The notes: generated from the sequence alone by a model not told the origin. A stretch of DNA of 64,000 nt from an uncultured Mycobacterium sp. (GCA_900078375.1 FLQS01000007.1:79228-143227); one strand, 5' to 3'. Positions 8,966 through 19,454 are shown, numbered from the stretch's first letter. Translations and numbers: made by a program.

Positions 8966-9697
8966 CTAGAGCGCATGGCCCTGCGCATACGCCGTCGCCC
9001 AGTCCCGGACGGTGCGGGCGTACTGGTCGGAATGGTTGTACGCGTGCAGCGCGTTCATCCAGCCGCGCGGTGAGGCCAGGTTCTTGCCGCGGAAGCACAG
9101 ATACCCCGCCGCGGACAGGGCGGCGTCGTCGATGTTGTCGGGACTGATCGCGCCGTCGTTGTTGGCGTCGACTCCGTAGAGCCGCCAGGTTTCGGGAATG
9201 AATTGCATGGGCCCCATCGCCCGGGCGTAGACCGGTTCATCACCGTCCAGCGACTGCTCGCTGTCGATGATCTCCAGGTTGCCGTTGGTGCCGTCGAGAT
9301 GCACCCCCCGGATCGGCGGGCTGACGTCGCCATTGGGCGCGATGACGGCGTCACGGTAGGTGCCGTGATGGCTCTCGACCATGCCGATCCCGGCCAGTGT
9401 CGTCCAGGCCAGATGACAATCCGGGTTCTCCACCTCGGCCACCCGCGCGGCGTAGGCGTAGGCCTCCAGCGCGGTTATCGGGATACCGAGCGCAGGCGCC
9501 CGTTGCGTTGCCCAGTCGTGGAGCTGGTCGGCCGGCCGGCCCTTGGCATGAGTGTCGACGGCGGGCACCGGATCACCGGGCGGTGGCGGTACGCCGTCGG
9601 GAATTGGGGTGCCGAGCTGCCACGAGCAGCTCGAAGCCAGCAGCATGGCGGCCGCCGCAACGACGGCGACAACCCGCAGCCAACGCGTTGACGACAC
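8966..9697 (-). CDS. lpqU: LpqU lytic transglycosylase lipoprotein
   Basis: A 243-residue lipoprotein equivalent to Rv1022. An N-terminal hydrophobic segment ends in the lipobox LLASSC. The rest is an SLT_2 (MltB-like) lytic murein transglycosylase domain; the catalytic Glu is likely in GIGMVESHHGTY, and MGPMQFIPETWRLYGVDANNDG is the family substrate-groove motif. It acts on peptidoglycan outside the membrane. The GTG at 9697 is chosen over a TTG at 9715 because AGGAG lies between them at the right distance from the GTG. It is upstream of eno, as in M. tuberculosis. Confidence 0.93.
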   Translation of the reverse strand: MSSTRWLRVVAVVAAAAMLLASSCSWQLGTPIPDGVPPPPGDPVPAVDTHAKGRPADQLHDWATQRAPALGIPITALEAYAYAARVAEVENPDCHLAWTTLAGIGMVESHHGTYRDAVIAPNGDVSPPIRGVHLDGTNGNLEIIDSEQSLDGDEPVYARAMGPMQFIPETWRLYGVDANNDGAISPDNIDDAALSAAGYLCFRGKNLASPRGWMNALHAYNHSDQYARTVRDWATAYAQGHAL

Positions 9698-9803
9698 AGC
9701 ACTCCTCGAACCCAATCAACCCTCTTATCGTCCCATGCATTCGGGGCCATTAGTCCCCACCGATGATGCCAACAAGGCGATAACGTCGTTACCTCCTGTC
9801 TGT

Positions 9804-9844
9804 TAAGGTGAGCCCACCCTTGCTTTGGTAAGCCTTGCTTACCT
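9804..9844 (+). promoter_or_regulatory. Tandem DtxR/IdeR-like iron boxes before efeUOB
   Basis: AGGTGAGCCCACCCT (9806-9820) matches 12 of 15 positions of the palindromic DtxR/IdeR core AGGTTAGSCTAACCT. A second site, GGTAAGCCTTGCTTACC (9827-9843), has 7-base inverted arms and reads as two overlapping, less perfect cores. Both lie 30-70 bases before the efeU ATG, where iron-bound IdeR would repress. Confidence 0.6.
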
Positions 9845-9874
9845 GTAATTATCCAGTTAGTTAGGACTCGTCGA

Positions 9875-10840
9875 ATGACTGACGTGGCGGACATCGCGAC
9901 CGGTATCCACACAACGTTCAGCGCGGCCGCCCCCAACGTCACCGCCCAGCTCTTCGGAAGTGGGCTGATCGGCCTGCGGGAGGGCCTGGAAGCCGGGATC
10001 ATCGTCATGGTCCTCGTCGCGTTCCTGGTGAAATCCGACCGCCGCGACGCCCTCAAATGGGTGTGGCTCGGCGTCGGCGCGGCGGTTCTGATGACGGTCG
10101 GCGTGTTCCTGACGATCCAGTACGGCGCCTACACGGTGACCGGCCTGGCCGCCGAGGCCATCGCCGGGGTGGCGTCGCTGGTGGCCGTCCTCATCGTCAC
10201 CTCGATGGTGCTGTGGATGCGCAAGGCGTCCGCCGGCATGTCCGGTGAGCTGCGGGCCGGGATGTCGAAGGCACTCGAGACCGGTGCGGTTGCCGTCTTC
10301 GCGCTGGCGTTCCTGGCCGTGGGCCGGGAGGGCGTCGAGACCGCGCTGTTCATGGTCGGGTTTGCCGAAGCCGAAACCGCCTGGCCGCTGCTCGGGTTGC
10401 TGATCGGCGTGCTGGCCGCCGCCGTGATCGCCTGTGGCATGTACGCCGGCGCCGTGCGGATCAACCTGGCCAAGTTCTTCAAATACACCGGCGCGTTCCT
10501 GATTCTGGTCGCCGCGGGCGTCCTGTCCTACGGCATCGGTGCGCTGCAGACCGTGGGCTGGCTGCCCGGCCTTGGCGCAAAGGCCTTCGACATCAGCGCG
10601 GGATTCAACTGGCCGGCCTGGTACGGCGAGATCATCCAGGGCGTCTTCAACATCACCCCGACCCCGACGGTGCTCCAGCTCACCTGCTGGCTGACCTACA
10701 TCGTCATCGTGCTCGCCCTGTTCCTGCGGCCCACCCGCCCGGCGCCGAAGCCGCAGCCGGCCAGCGAAGTTTCCACCGAAGATCCCAGCGCCTCCGAAGA
10801 TTCGGAGGCCGCCATCCTCTCCGAAAGGTCCCCTCAGTGA
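9875..10840 (+). CDS. efeU: EfeU, FTR1-family iron permease
   Basis: A 321-residue membrane protein with about seven transmembrane segments. The two REGxE motifs of FTR1 permeases are present: REGLE near residue 37 and REGVE near residue 152; their Glu residues pass iron across the membrane. It is the permease of the EfeUOB system for elemental iron uptake. Its stop overlaps the efeO GTG by 4 bases. The last 40 residues are a Pro/Ser/Glu-rich cytoplasmic tail. IdeR-like boxes upstream suggest iron-repressed expression. The operon sits between lpqU and mazG, where M. tuberculosis has no such genes. Confidence 0.95.
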   Translation: MTDVADIATGIHTTFSAAAPNVTAQLFGSGLIGLREGLEAGIIVMVLVAFLVKSDRRDALKWVWLGVGAAVLMTVGVFLTIQYGAYTVTGLAAEAIAGVASLVAVLIVTSMVLWMRKASAGMSGELRAGMSKALETGAVAVFALAFLAVGREGVETALFMVGFAEAETAWPLLGLLIGVLAAAVIACGMYAGAVRINLAKFFKYTGAFLILVAAGVLSYGIGALQTVGWLPGLGAKAFDISAGFNWPAWYGEIIQGVFNITPTPTVLQLTCWLTYIVIVLALFLRPTRPAPKPQPASEVSTEDPSASEDSEAAILSERSPQ

Positions 10841-12003
10841 CGCTCACCCACGGCATCAAGACCGGTACTGCCGCTGCTGCGGCGATCCTGGCCGGAGTCT
10901 CCATGGCAGCCTGCACGGCCAAAGAGACCAAGTCCGCGGACTCGAGCACCAAGGCGGCCTCCGAGATCACGGTCAATGCCTCCGACACCGAGTGCAAGCT
11001 GTCGGGCACCCAGGCCAGCACCGGACCGAGCACCTTCGTCATCACCAACAACGGGACCAAGGTCACCGAGTTCTACGTGTACGGCGAGGGCGAGCGGGTG
11101 ATGGGCGAGGTCGAGAACATCTCCCCTGGTCTGCAGCGCAAGCTGGTCGTACAGCTCGGCGAGCCGGGCAAGTATCAGACCGCATGCAAGCCGGGCATGA
11201 TCGGCGACGGCATTCGCGCCGACTTCACCGTGACCGGCAACGCCGTCGCGGTCGACGAGAAGGGTGAATTCAAGGAAGCCGCCGAGAGCTACAAGCGTTA
11301 CGTCAACAGCCAGACCGACGCCCTGATCCCGGCCACCCAGCTGTTTGTCGACGCCATCAAGAAGGGTGACGTCGCGGCGGCCAAGGCGCAGTACCCGATC
11401 GCACGCACCTACTACGAGCGCGTCGAGCCGGTGGCCGAGTCGTTCCCCAACGACCTCGACCCACGCATCGACCTTCGTGAGGCTGACCTGGAGCCCGGCC
11501 AGAAGTGGACCGGCTTCCACGCGCTGGAGAAGCAGCTCTGGGTCACCGGCCTGCAGCCCGACGCCAACGTGCTGGCCGACCAGCTGCTGGCCGACGTCAA
11601 GGAGCTGAACGACGGCGTCAAGGCACCGGGCTGGACCATCGACTCCACCCGGATCGCCGGTGGCGCACAGGGTCTGCTCGACGAGATCGCGGCCAGCAAG
11701 ATCAGCGGTGAAGAGGACATCTTCAGCCACACCGACCTGTGGGACTTCCAGGCCAACGTGGACGGTTCGCAGACCGCGGTGGCATCGGTTCGCCCGATCC
11801 TCGACAGCCGCAACGCCGAGCTGGGCAAGCAGGTCGACAAGGGCTTCGCCGACGTCGAGGCGCTGCTGGCCAAGTACCGCAAGGGGGACGGGTTCGTGCT
11901 GTACGACACGGTGACCGAGCCGCAGCGCCAGGAACTCTCGCGCGCGATCGACGCGCTCGGTAAGAATGTGAGTCAGGTGCAGGGTGTCATCGCTCCCCAG
12001 TAA
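10837..12003 (+). CDS. efeO: EfeO, iron-binding imelysin (M75) lipoprotein
   Basis: A 388-residue exported protein. The signal peptide ends in a lipobox-like VSMAAC, so it is probably lipid-anchored. Residues about 40-140 form the EfeO-type cupredoxin domain, and about 150-385 the M75 imelysin domain with the metal-site motif HxxE at H228-E231 (GFHALEKQLW). The protein is thought to capture iron outside the membrane and pass it to EfeU. The GTG start overlaps the efeU stop by 4 bases and the gene overlaps the efeB start by 20 bases, so all three are translationally coupled. Confidence 0.95.
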   Translation: MTLTHGIKTGTAAAAAILAGVSMAACTAKETKSADSSTKAASEITVNASDTECKLSGTQASTGPSTFVITNNGTKVTEFYVYGEGERVMGEVENISPGLQRKLVVQLGEPGKYQTACKPGMIGDGIRADFTVTGNAVAVDEKGEFKEAAESYKRYVNSQTDALIPATQLFVDAIKKGDVAAAKAQYPIARTYYERVEPVAESFPNDLDPRIDLREADLEPGQKWTGFHALEKQLWVTGLQPDANVLADQLLADVKELNDGVKAPGWTIDSTRIAGGAQGLLDEIAASKISGEEDIFSHTDLWDFQANVDGSQTAVASVRPILDSRNAELGKQVDKGFADVEALLAKYRKGDGFVLYDTVTEPQRQELSRAIDALGKNVSQVQGVIAPQ

Positions 12004-13303
12004 CCCCGGCGAGACGCAGCTAGCCCAGCCGGCTCGGCCGGCCTCGCCCGGCCTGTCGCGACGCAAGCTGTTCGGAGCCGCCGGCGTGACCGCCGCGGTG
12101 GTCGGCGCGGCCGGCGCCGGGGCGCTGGCCGGGCGGGCGTCGGCGGCCGACGCGCACACCGGCGGGCTCGACAAGCCGGTGCCGTTCCGTGGTGAACACC
12201 AAGCCGGGATCGTCACCCCGGCCCAGGACCGGATGCACTTCGCCACGTTCGACGTCACGACCGACTCCAGGGCCGACGTCATCGCCATGCTCAAGGAGTG
12301 GACGGGCATGGCCGAGCGGATGACCGCCGGCGAAGAGGCCGTACGTGACGGCGCCATCGGGCTCAATCCCTATGCGCCGCCCTCGGATACCGGTGAGGCG
12401 CTGGGCCTGCCGCCCTCACAGCTGACGCTGACCATCGGGTTCGGCCCGACGTTCTTCCTCAAGGACGGCAAGGACCGCTTCGGCATCGCCGGCCTCAAGC
12501 CGCAGCTGCTGGAGAACCTGCCGAAGTTCCCCAACGAGACGATGGACCCGGCCCGCTGCGGCGGCGACATCGTCGTGCAGGCGTGCGCCAACGACCCGCA
12601 GGTGGCGGTGCACGCCATCCGCAACCTGGCCCGTGTCGGCTTCGGTACGGTGGCGGTGCGCTACTCCCAGCTCGGGTTCGGCCGCACCTCCTCCACCACC
12701 CGCGACCAGGCCACACCGCGAAACCTGTTCGGGTTCAAGGACGGAACCAACAACATCAAGGCCGATGAGACCGACGCGCTGGCCCAGCAGGTGTGGGTGG
12801 AGAAGGGTGACGGACCGGACTGGATGACCGGCGGCAGCTACATGATCAGCCGGCGCATCCGGATGCGCATCGAGTCATGGGACCGCACAACGCTTCTCGA
12901 GCAGGAGCGGGTGATCGGCCGGCAGAAGGGCAGCGGCGCACCCAACGGGCTGACCCAGGAGTTCGAGGAACTCAACCTCGACATCGTCGACAACAAGGAC
13001 ACCCCGCTGATCGACGTTGACGCCCACGTGCGGCTGGCGTCGCATCAGCATCTGAACGGCATCCGGATCCTGCGTCGCGGCTACAACTTCACCGATGGCT
13101 CCGACGGGTTCGGGCACCTGGACGCCGGGTTGTTCTTCATCGCGTTCGTGCGTAACCCGGTGACGCAGTTCATCCCGATGCAGATGGAGTTGGCCCGCCG
13201 CGATGCGCTCAACGAGTACATCACCCACAACGGCAGCGCGATCTTCGCCATCCCGCCGGGGCTGCGGGACAGCGACTACTGGGGTTCGACGCTGCTCGGC
13301 TGA
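11984..13303 (+). CDS. efeB: EfeB, Tat-exported DyP-type heme peroxidase
   Basis: A 439-residue peroxidase with an N-terminal twin-arginine signal (SRRKLFGAAG followed by an Ala/Gly-rich hydrophobic stretch ending AGRASA). The DyP signature GxxDG is present as GFKDGTNN near residue 250, and the heme ligand His is expected in the conserved C-terminal half. In EfeUOB this enzyme is proposed to oxidise ferrous iron or act on heme outside the membrane. The GTG at 11984 lies inside the end of efeO. Its 3' end overlaps the convergent mazG gene by 28 bases. Confidence 0.95.
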   Translation: MSSLPSNPGETQLAQPARPASPGLSRRKLFGAAGVTAAVVGAAGAGALAGRASAADAHTGGLDKPVPFRGEHQAGIVTPAQDRMHFATFDVTTDSRADVIAMLKEWTGMAERMTAGEEAVRDGAIGLNPYAPPSDTGEALGLPPSQLTLTIGFGPTFFLKDGKDRFGIAGLKPQLLENLPKFPNETMDPARCGGDIVVQACANDPQVAVHAIRNLARVGFGTVAVRYSQLGFGRTSSTTRDQATPRNLFGFKDGTNNIKADETDALAQQVWVEKGDGPDWMTGGSYMISRRIRMRIESWDRTTLLEQERVIGRQKGSGAPNGLTQEFEELNLDIVDNKDTPLIDVDAHVRLASHQHLNGIRILRRGYNFTDGSDGFGHLDAGLFFIAFVRNPVTQFIPMQMELARRDALNEYITHNGSAIFAIPPGLRDSDYWGSTLLG

Positions 13304-14445
13304 TCGGCCACTGCCGTGTCGAGATCGTCGAGATCGTCCGGCTCGGCCAGGTCGACATCTTCGACCGCGAGTTCGGGCACCTCGAATTCCTCGTCGCCGG
13401 AGTCGATGAGCACCGTCTCGACCTCGTCCAGCAGATCGTCATCACCGGAGACCACCTCGGGCACCAACGGCTCGTCCAGCGGCTCGCCGACCGGCGCCGG
13501 CCAATGCCGGCGCCACTCGTCGGCACTGACCGCACCCAAGGGCGCGGCGACATCGAGCTGGCTCGGCACATCGGCGTCGCGGCGGTTCGCCGCGATCGCG
13601 CGTTCGACGGCGCGCACGGTGTCCATGAATTCCAGAACCTCGGTGCGAAGCTCGTTTTCGGCATCTTTCTCGGCCGCCACCGTGACCGTCACGATCGACG
13701 CCGGGATGAACCGGGCCGGCAGTCCCGCGACCAGGACCCGGGCAATCACCTTCTGCGCCAACGCCAGCGCCGGTTGACCGGTCGGCACGTCGTCGACGCA
13801 GGAAAGGCGGCTGCCGTCGCCCACCTTTTCAGCAGCCTTGCGTTCCTCCCACTGGGCCAGCTGGTCTTCCAGTGAGATCGATTCGCCGGCCAGCACCGCA
13901 GGCACCCGATTGCCGAGCTTGCGCACCAGCGCATCGGCGACATCGTCGATGGTGAACGCATGCCGTGTTGCTTCTTCGGCGATCCGGGCGTGAAAAAGCA
14001 CCTGCAGCAACACATCTCCGAGTTCGTCACGCAGCTCGTTGAGATTGCCGCCGCGCACCGCGTCGAAGAGCTCGTAGGTCTCCTCCAGGAGATAGCGCCG
14101 CAGCGAGTCGTGCGTCTGTTCGCTCTCCCACGGCCCAGTGGTGCGCAGCTTGTCCATGATCGCCACCGCGTCGACCAGCCGTTCACCGGGTTGCGGATCC
14201 GGCACGGCGATCAGTCGCTCGCCTGCGGCCAGCCGGGCCCGCACCGCGGGATGCTGCCGATCGGAGGAGAGGAGGACCGGCGCTGGACTTTCAGGTCCCC
14301 CGGTGAACATGGCCCGCGCCGACGGCAGCGACCACGGCACCTTGACCGGCATTTCCTCGGTGTACTGCACGTCGCCGCTGAGTAATTCGACGGCCTCCAC
14401 GGGCACCAGCGAGGGACGGCGCGGATCGACCAGGATGACGGTCAC
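13276..14445 (-). CDS. mazG: MazG nucleoside triphosphate pyrophosphohydrolase
   Basis: A 389-residue protein equivalent to Rv1021. The central MazG domain has the metal-binding pattern [10 protein letters not shown] followed by [22 protein letters not shown] (about residues 121-155). It hydrolyses NTPs to NMPs and pyrophosphate and is linked in mycobacteria to removal of oxidised nucleotides. The N-terminal 85 residues resemble the tetrapyrrole-methylase-derived leader of mycobacterial MazG. It is about 60 residues longer than the M. tuberculosis protein as I recall it, because of an acidic tail rich in Asp, Glu and Val. It overlaps the mfd stop by 4 bases, so it is coupled to the repair gene. 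Confidence 0.93.
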   Translation of the reverse strand: MTVILVDPRRPSLVPVEAVELLSGDVQYTEEMPVKVPWSLPSARAMFTGGPESPAPVLLSSDRQHPAVRARLAAGERLIAVPDPQPGERLVDAVAIMDKLRTTGPWESEQTHDSLRRYLLEETYELFDAVRGGNLNELRDELGDVLLQVLFHARIAEEATRHAFTIDDVADALVRKLGNRVPAVLAGESISLEDQLAQWEERKAAEKVGDGSRLSCVDDVPTGQPALALAQKVIARVLVAGLPARFIPASIVTVTVAAEKDAENELRTEVLEFMDTVRAVERAIAANRRDADVPSQLDVAAPLGAVSADEWRRHWPAPVGEPLDEPLVPEVVSGDDDLLDEVETVLIDSGDEEFEVPELAVEDVDLAEPDDLDDLDTAVADQPSSVEPQ

Positions 14446-17400
14446 CGCGGATCTCCCTTCTGTGCGCCGGCCGGTGTGAAGGTCGTTATATCAAGCTCGC
14501 CCTGCGGTTGTCCGTCAAGTGCCAGAAGCAGGTCGGCGACCATCTGCACGAGTTGCAGGTCACGGATGCGCGGTGCGCCGACCCCGCTGCCCGACCGTGG
14601 GATCGGCACCTGCACCGTCGAGGTCGTCGCCCGGTAGCCGGCACCGGGATACACCCGCTTGAGGCGCAGCTGAGCGGAGTCGGGCAGCGTCAGCGGTGAC
14701 ACGCGAAGCGTTGTGGCAGAACCACTTCCGGTGGCGGACACTTCGGTCACGCCGTAACCGCGGCACAGCAGGCGCAGGCGTGCCACCGCCAGCAGCCGCT
14801 GTGCGGGCTCGGGCAGCGGCCCGTAGCGGTCGGTCAGCTCCTCGACGACCGAGACGATGCCCGCGTCATCGGTCGCGCCGGCCAGCCGGCGATAGGCCTC
14901 CAGCCGCAGCCGGTCACTGGCGATGTAGTCCGGCGGCAGGTGGGCATCGACCGGCAGATCGATGCGCACATCCTTGGGTTCCTCGGCGCTGGTCACCGTT
15001 TTGCCGTCGGCGGCGGCCCGATACGCTTCGACCGCCTCGCCCACCAGCCGGACATACAGGTCGAATCCGACGCCGGCGACGTGACCGGACTGCTCCACGC
15101 CGAGCACGTTGCCGGCGCCGCGAATCTCCAAGTCCTTCAACGCCACTGCCATGCCCGCGCCGAGCTCGTTGTTCTGCGCGATGGTGGCCAGCCGGTCGTA
15201 GGCGGTCTCGGTGAGCGGCATCTCCTTCGGGTACAGGAAGTAGGCATAGCCGCGCTCGCGGCTACGACCCACCCGCCCGCGCAGCTGGTGCAGCTGGGAC
15301 AGGCCGAACATGTCGGCACGTTCGACGATCAGCGTGTTGGCGTTCGAGATGTCCAGTCCGGTCTCGACGATCGTGGTGCAGACGAGGATGTCGTACTCGC
15401 GGTTCCAGAACCCTTCGACGGTGCGCTCCAACAACTCTTCCGGCATCTGGCCGTGCGCGACCACCACCCGCGCCTCGGGCACCAGCTGCCGGATCCGGGC
15501 GGCCGCGGCGTCAATGCTGCTGACCCGGTTGTGGATGTAGAAGACCTGCCCGTCCCGCAACAGTTCACGCCGCAGCGCGGCAGCGACCTGCTTGTCGTCG
15601 TGTGCGCCGACATAGGTCAGCACCGGGTAGCGCTCCTCGGGCGGGGTGAGGATCGTCGACATCTCCCGGATGCCGGCCAGGCTCATCTCCAGGGTCCGCG
15701 GGATCGGGGTGGCGCTCATGGTCAGCACGTCGACGTGGGTGCGCAGGCTCTTGATGTGTTCCTTGTGCTCGACACCGAAGCGCTGTTCCTCGTCGACGAC
15801 CACCAGTCCGAGGTCTTTCCAGCGCACCGCGGTCTGCAGCAGTCGGTGCGTGCCGATCACAATGTCGACGCTGCCGTCGGCCATCCCGTCCAGCACCGCC
15901 CGCGACTCGGTGGTATCGGTGAACCGCGACAGGCCTTTCACGGTCACCGGGAAGCCGGCCATCCGCGCGGTGAACGTCTGCAGGTGCTGATCGGCCAGCA
16001 GCGTAGTGGGCACCAGCACCGCAACCTGCTTGCCGTCCTGAACGGCCTTGAACGCCGCCCGCACCGCGATCTCGGTCTTGCCGTAGCCGACGTCACCGCA
16101 GATGACCCGGTCCATCGGAACCGGCTTTTCCATATCGTTCTTGACCTCGTGGATGGCGGTCAGCTGGTCGACGGTCTCGGTGAACCCGAACGCGTCCTCC
16201 ATCTCGGCCTGCCACGGGGTGTCCGGTCCGAAGGCGTGCCCCGGGGCAGCCTGACGCTTGGCGTAGAGGGACACCAGTTCGCTGGCGATCTCCCGAACTG
16301 CCTTGCGCGCCTTGGTTTTTGTGTTAGTCCAGTCGCTGCCACCGAGCCGGCTCAGGCCGGGCTCCTGGCCGCCGATGTAGCGGGACAGCTGGTCGAGGGA
16401 GTCCATCGGCACGAAGAGCTTGTCGGCTCCTTGACCCCGCTTGCTGGAGCCGTACTCCAGCACCAGGTATTCGCGCCGCGCACCGCCGACGGTGCGCTCG
16501 ACCATCTCGATGAACCGCCCGATCCCATGCTGGTCGTGCACGACCAGGTCGCCGGCGGTCAGTGCCAGTGGATCAACGGTGTTGCGGCGCTTGGCGGCCA
16601 GCCGCTTGCCTTCGGGGGCGGTGGCCCGGTTGCCGGTCAGGTCCGTCTCGGTGATGACCACGAGATTGGCGCCCGGCACGATGATGCCGTCGTGCAGCGG
16701 GCCCCTGAGCACGCCCACCACCCCGAGTTTGGGGGCCTGGCCGGGTTCGAGCATGGCCGCCGGTGTGTCGCGCTCGCCGAGCTGTTCGACGACCCGGTGG
16801 GCGGTGCCGGTGCCGGGTGCGACAACCGCGGCATATCCCCCCGTCAGTACGTGCGCTCGCAGCATCGCGAAGATCTCGTCGACGGTGCTCTGCTGCCCGC
16901 GCGCCGACGGGGCGGTCCGTACGTCCAGTTCGACGGCACTCTCGGCGGCGAGCTGGCTCAATGTCCACCACGGGCGGTTGCTCGCCCGGGCCGCGTCGCG
17001 CACGTCGTCGAGTTCGCGGAAGCCGGACCCCCCGAGCTGCTCGACGTCAATCGGGGCGTCCCCGCCGATCGCGGCGACCGACCACGACGCTTCGAGGAAC
17101 TCGCGGCCGGTCTTGATCAGGTCGTGCGCGCGGGTGCGCACCTTCTCCGGGTCGCACACCAATACGGGTGTGTCGGCGGGCAGGTGATCGATGAGCAGGG
17201 CGAGTTCGTCGGGTCGCAATACCGGCTGCAGTGCCTCCATCCCGTCGACGGGGATGCCTTCGGCGATCTTGACCAGCATTTCCCCGACGCTGCCGGTGAT
17301 GTGGTTGTCGTCCGGCGGGCGCGTCTCGATGAGCGTGGTGGCGCGGGCCCGCACCTCGTCGGTGAGCAGCAGCTCACGGCACGGCACGGCGACCACGGTG

Positions 17401-18104
17401 GCGACGTCGATCTCCGGGATCGAGCGTTGGTCGGCGACCGCGAACATCCGCATCTCGCTGACCTCGTCACCCCAGAACTCCACCCGGACGGGGTGCTCGG
17501 CGGTCGGCGGGAAGACGTCGAGGATGCCGCCGCGGACGGCGAACTCGCCGCGCTTGCCGACCATGTCGACACGGGTATAGGCCAGCTCGACCAGCCGGGT
17601 CACCAATTGCTCGAAGTCGAACTCCGCGCCGACCTGCAGTGTCACCGGCTCGATGTCGGCCAGATCGGGGGCCATCGGCTGCAGCAACGAGCGCGCGGTC
17701 GTCACCACCACACGCAGCGGCGGCCCCAGCCGGGGGTCGTCGGGGTGAGCCAGCCGGTACAGCACCATCAGGCGCGCGCCCACGGTGTCCACGCCGGGAG
17801 ACAGCCGCTCGTGCGGCAGCGTCTCCCAGGACGGGAACATCACCGCCGAGTCGCCGAAGACGCCGCGCAGTTCGGCGGTCAGATCGTCGGCCTCGCGTCC
17901 GGTTGCGGTCACCACGAGCAGCGGGCCGCCGCGGGCCAGCGCGCACGCGGCATACAGCTGGGCGCTGGCCGGTCCGACCAGAGTGAGTTCTTCGGGACGT
18001 TCGGCGGCGCGCTGGGTGAGTTCGACGAAAGCCGGTGCGGTGAGCGCCAAATCGACCAGCCCGGCTATCGGGGTCTGGACATACTGGTGCCCCGGTGCGG
18101 TCAT
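14442..18104 (-). CDS. mfd: Transcription-repair coupling factor
   Basis: A 1220-residue Mfd of normal length. The UvrB-homology region is at the N-terminus, the RNA polymerase-interacting domain is near residues 490-570 ([24 protein letters not shown]), and the superfamily 2 helicase motor follows: Walker [25 protein letters not shown] as the Walker B box, SATPIPRTL, and [16 protein letters not shown] as motif VI. The TRCF C-terminal domain ends the protein. It removes stalled polymerase at DNA lesions and recruits UvrA. The next gene is mazG, overlapping by 4 bases, as in M. tuberculosis (Rv1020, Rv1021). Confidence 0.98.
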   Translation of the reverse strand: MTAPGHQYVQTPIAGLVDLALTAPAFVELTQRAAERPEELTLVGPASAQLYAACALARGGPLLVVTATGREADDLTAELRGVFGDSAVMFPSWETLPHERLSPGVDTVGARLMVLYRLAHPDDPRLGPPLRVVVTTARSLLQPMAPDLADIEPVTLQVGAEFDFEQLVTRLVELAYTRVDMVGKRGEFAVRGGILDVFPPTAEHPVRVEFWGDEVSEMRMFAVADQRSIPEIDVATVVAVPCRELLLTDEVRARATTLIETRPPDDNHITGSVGEMLVKIAEGIPVDGMEALQPVLRPDELALLIDHLPADTPVLVCDPEKVRTRAHDLIKTGREFLEASWSVAAIGGDAPIDVEQLGGSGFRELDDVRDAARASNRPWWTLSQLAAESAVELDVRTAPSARGQQSTVDEIFAMLRAHVLTGGYAAVVAPGTGTAHRVVEQLGERDTPAAMLEPGQAPKLGVVGVLRGPLHDGIIVPGANLVVITETDLTGNRATAPEGKRLAAKRRNTVDPLALTAGDLVVHDQHGIGRFIEMVERTVGGARREYLVLEYGSSKRGQGADKLFVPMDSLDQLSRYIGGQEPGLSRLGGSDWTNTKTKARKAVREIASELVSLYAKRQAAPGHAFGPDTPWQAEMEDAFGFTETVDQLTAIHEVKNDMEKPVPMDRVICGDVGYGKTEIAVRAAFKAVQDGKQVAVLVPTTLLADQHLQTFTARMAGFPVTVKGLSRFTDTTESRAVLDGMADGSVDIVIGTHRLLQTAVRWKDLGLVVVDEEQRFGVEHKEHIKSLRTHVDVLTMSATPIPRTLEMSLAGIREMSTILTPPEERYPVLTYVGAHDDKQVAAALRRELLRDGQVFYIHNRVSSIDAAAARIRQLVPEARVVVAHGQMPEELLERTVEGFWNREYDILVCTTIVETGLDISNANTLIVERADMFGLSQLHQLRGRVGRSRERGYAYFLYPKEMPLTETAYDRLATIAQNNELGAGMAVALKDLEIRGAGNVLGVEQSGHVAGVGFDLYVRLVGEAVEAYRAAADGKTVTSAEEPKDVRIDLPVDAHLPPDYIASDRLRLEAYRRLAGATDDAGIVSVVEELTDRYGPLPEPAQRLLAVARLRLLCRGYGVTEVSATGSGSATTLRVSPLTLPDSAQLRLKRVYPGAGYRATTSTVQVPIPRSGSGVGAPRIRDLQLVQMVADLLLALDGQPQGELDITTFTPAGAQKGDPR

Positions 18105-18189
18105 GATCCCCCCATCCTAGGCAAGACCACCGAAGGCGTTGCGGCGGGCCGCGATTCGCCCGTCCGCTGTGACGCAGGTCGCGTCGGGT

Positions 18190-18717
18190 CTAGTCGCCGC
18201 TCGCCGCCTTGAGGGCGGCGACCTTGAAGCCTGGGTCGGGAATGCCCTCGGGAAACCGCTGCAGCGCCGCCACCGCAAGGTCGGCCAGACGTTGCAGCGC
18301 CTCGACGACGCCTCCGTCCGGCTGACCCGGCCGTGCCCAATACACGCCGATGGCACCCACCGGATCGGGCCCGAGCATCGGCACCATGACCAGACTGCGC
18401 ACGAAGGTCGGCCGGTAGGCCTCCTGCGGGATCCGATCGTCGCGGCGGGTGTCGGCGATCGTCACCGCGGTGCGATGGATCATCGCCCAGCCGCTGATGC
18501 AGTCCGAGACGGGGAATCGCTGCCCCTTCCACAGCGGACTCATCGAGTCTTCGTCCGCGTAGTAACACATATCGCGGTCCAGCAGTACGAAGGTTGCGCC
18601 GTGCGCATCGGCAAGCCGGCGCGCCGCCGCCTTGACCACCTGCTGGACATCCTCGAGCCGCTCGGCTGCGCTCAGCCGAGCCCCGATCCGGTCGATAACC
18701 TCCGCATTGCCGACCAC
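18190..18717 (-). CDS. GAF-domain protein
   Basis: A protein of about 175 residues made almost only of one GAF domain (DVQQVVKAAARRLADAHGATFVLLDRD..CYYADED..PLWKGQRFPVSDCISGWAMIHRTAVTI..DDRI). It is soluble, with no output domain, so it may be a stand-alone sensor or a partner of another signalling protein; no ligand can be named. The GTG at 18717 is preferred, with AAGGGA 7 bases upstream; an earlier GTG at 18798 would overlap the tetR stop by 8 bases and add 27 residues of non-protein-like composition. It follows tetR in the same direction and is not part of the M. tuberculosis order I remember. Confidence 0.75.
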   Translation of the reverse strand: MVGNAEVIDRIGARLSAAERLEDVQQVVKAAARRLADAHGATFVLLDRDMCYYADEDSMSPLWKGQRFPVSDCISGWAMIHRTAVTIADTRRDDRIPQEAYRPTFVRSLVMVPMLGPDPVGAIGVYWARPGQPDGGVVEALQRLADLAVAALQRFPEGIPDPGFKVAALKAASGD

Positions 18718-18790
18718 GGCGTCGTCCCTTCCGGTCAGCCCCCGACAGTTTGCGTGCGACGTTTGGCGTCCATGATCGCAGCCGGGGCTG

Positions 18791-19426
18791 CTATTCACCC
18801 TCCAACTGCGGATCCGCTTCCAGATGGGTCAGCCCGTTCCACATCAGGTTCACCAGATGGGCGGCGACCATTTCCTTCTTCGGCTCTCGGGTGTCGAGCC
18901 ACCATTGCGCGGTCATCGAGACCGAGCCGACCAGGGCTTGGGCGTAGAGCGGGGCCAATCCGGGGTCGAGGCCGCGGCGGGCGAAATCGCCGGCCAGAAT
19001 CGAGGACACCTGAGAGACCGCATCGTTGAGCAGGCTGGAGTAGGTGCCGGTGCTGATCGCTGCGGGCGAGTCGCGAATCAGGATGCGGAAGCCGTCGGTG
19101 CGCTCCTCGACGTAGGTCAGCAGGGCCAGTGCCACCCGCTCGACCCGTACCCGGGAGCGGTTGTTGGTCAGCGACGACGTGATGCCGTCGAGCAGGGCCG
19201 ACATCTCGCGGTCGACGACCACCGCGTACAGACCCTCTTTACCGCCGAAATGCTCGTAGACGACCGGCTTGGACACGTTGGCACGCTGAGCGATCTCCTC
19301 GATCGACGTGCCCTCGTAGCCGCGTTCGGCGAACAGCGTGCGGGCCACGTCGATCAGTTGGCGGCGACGTTCGGTACCTGTCATCCGGGCGCGCGGTGCC
19401 TTCGGCTCCTTCTCCGGTGCTGCCAC
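18791..19426 (-). CDS. TetR-family transcriptional regulator
   Basis: A 211-residue TetR repressor equivalent to Rv1019. The DNA-binding helix-turn-helix occupies residues about 17-65 (RRRQLIDVARTLFAERGYEGTSIEEIAQRANVSKPVVYEHFGGKEGLYAVVVD). The C-terminal ligand domain contains a conserved WWLDTREPKKEMVAAHLVNLMWNGL segment. In M. tuberculosis Rv1019 has been described as an autorepressor of its own operon with mfd and mazG; here a GAF gene lies between tetR and mfd. A copy of the dispersed intergenic repeat lies 12 bases before the GTG start. Confidence 0.92.
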   Translation of the reverse strand: MAAPEKEPKAPRARMTGTERRRQLIDVARTLFAERGYEGTSIEEIAQRANVSKPVVYEHFGGKEGLYAVVVDREMSALLDGITSSLTNNRSRVRVERVALALLTYVEERTDGFRILIRDSPAAISTGTYSSLLNDAVSQVSSILAGDFARRGLDPGLAPLYAQALVGSVSMTAQWWLDTREPKKEMVAAHLVNLMWNGLTHLEADPQLEGE

Positions 19427-19437
19427 TGTGGAACCTT

Positions 19438-19454
19438 CCCGGGTCGCTGCGCTC
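19438..19454 (-). repeat. Dispersed intergenic repeat, copy 1
   Basis: On the minus strand the 17-base core GAGCGCAGCGACCCGGG lies directly before the tetR start. The same core is at 32521-32542, and a variant is at 43209-43230. Confidence 0.55.

Noticed and set aside
14940..18212. A 1090-residue plus-strand open frame opposite mfd
   Set aside because: It is the GC-driven shadow of mfd, with His/Gly/Arg/Gln-rich composition and no recognisable domain, while mfd shows all helicase motifs.
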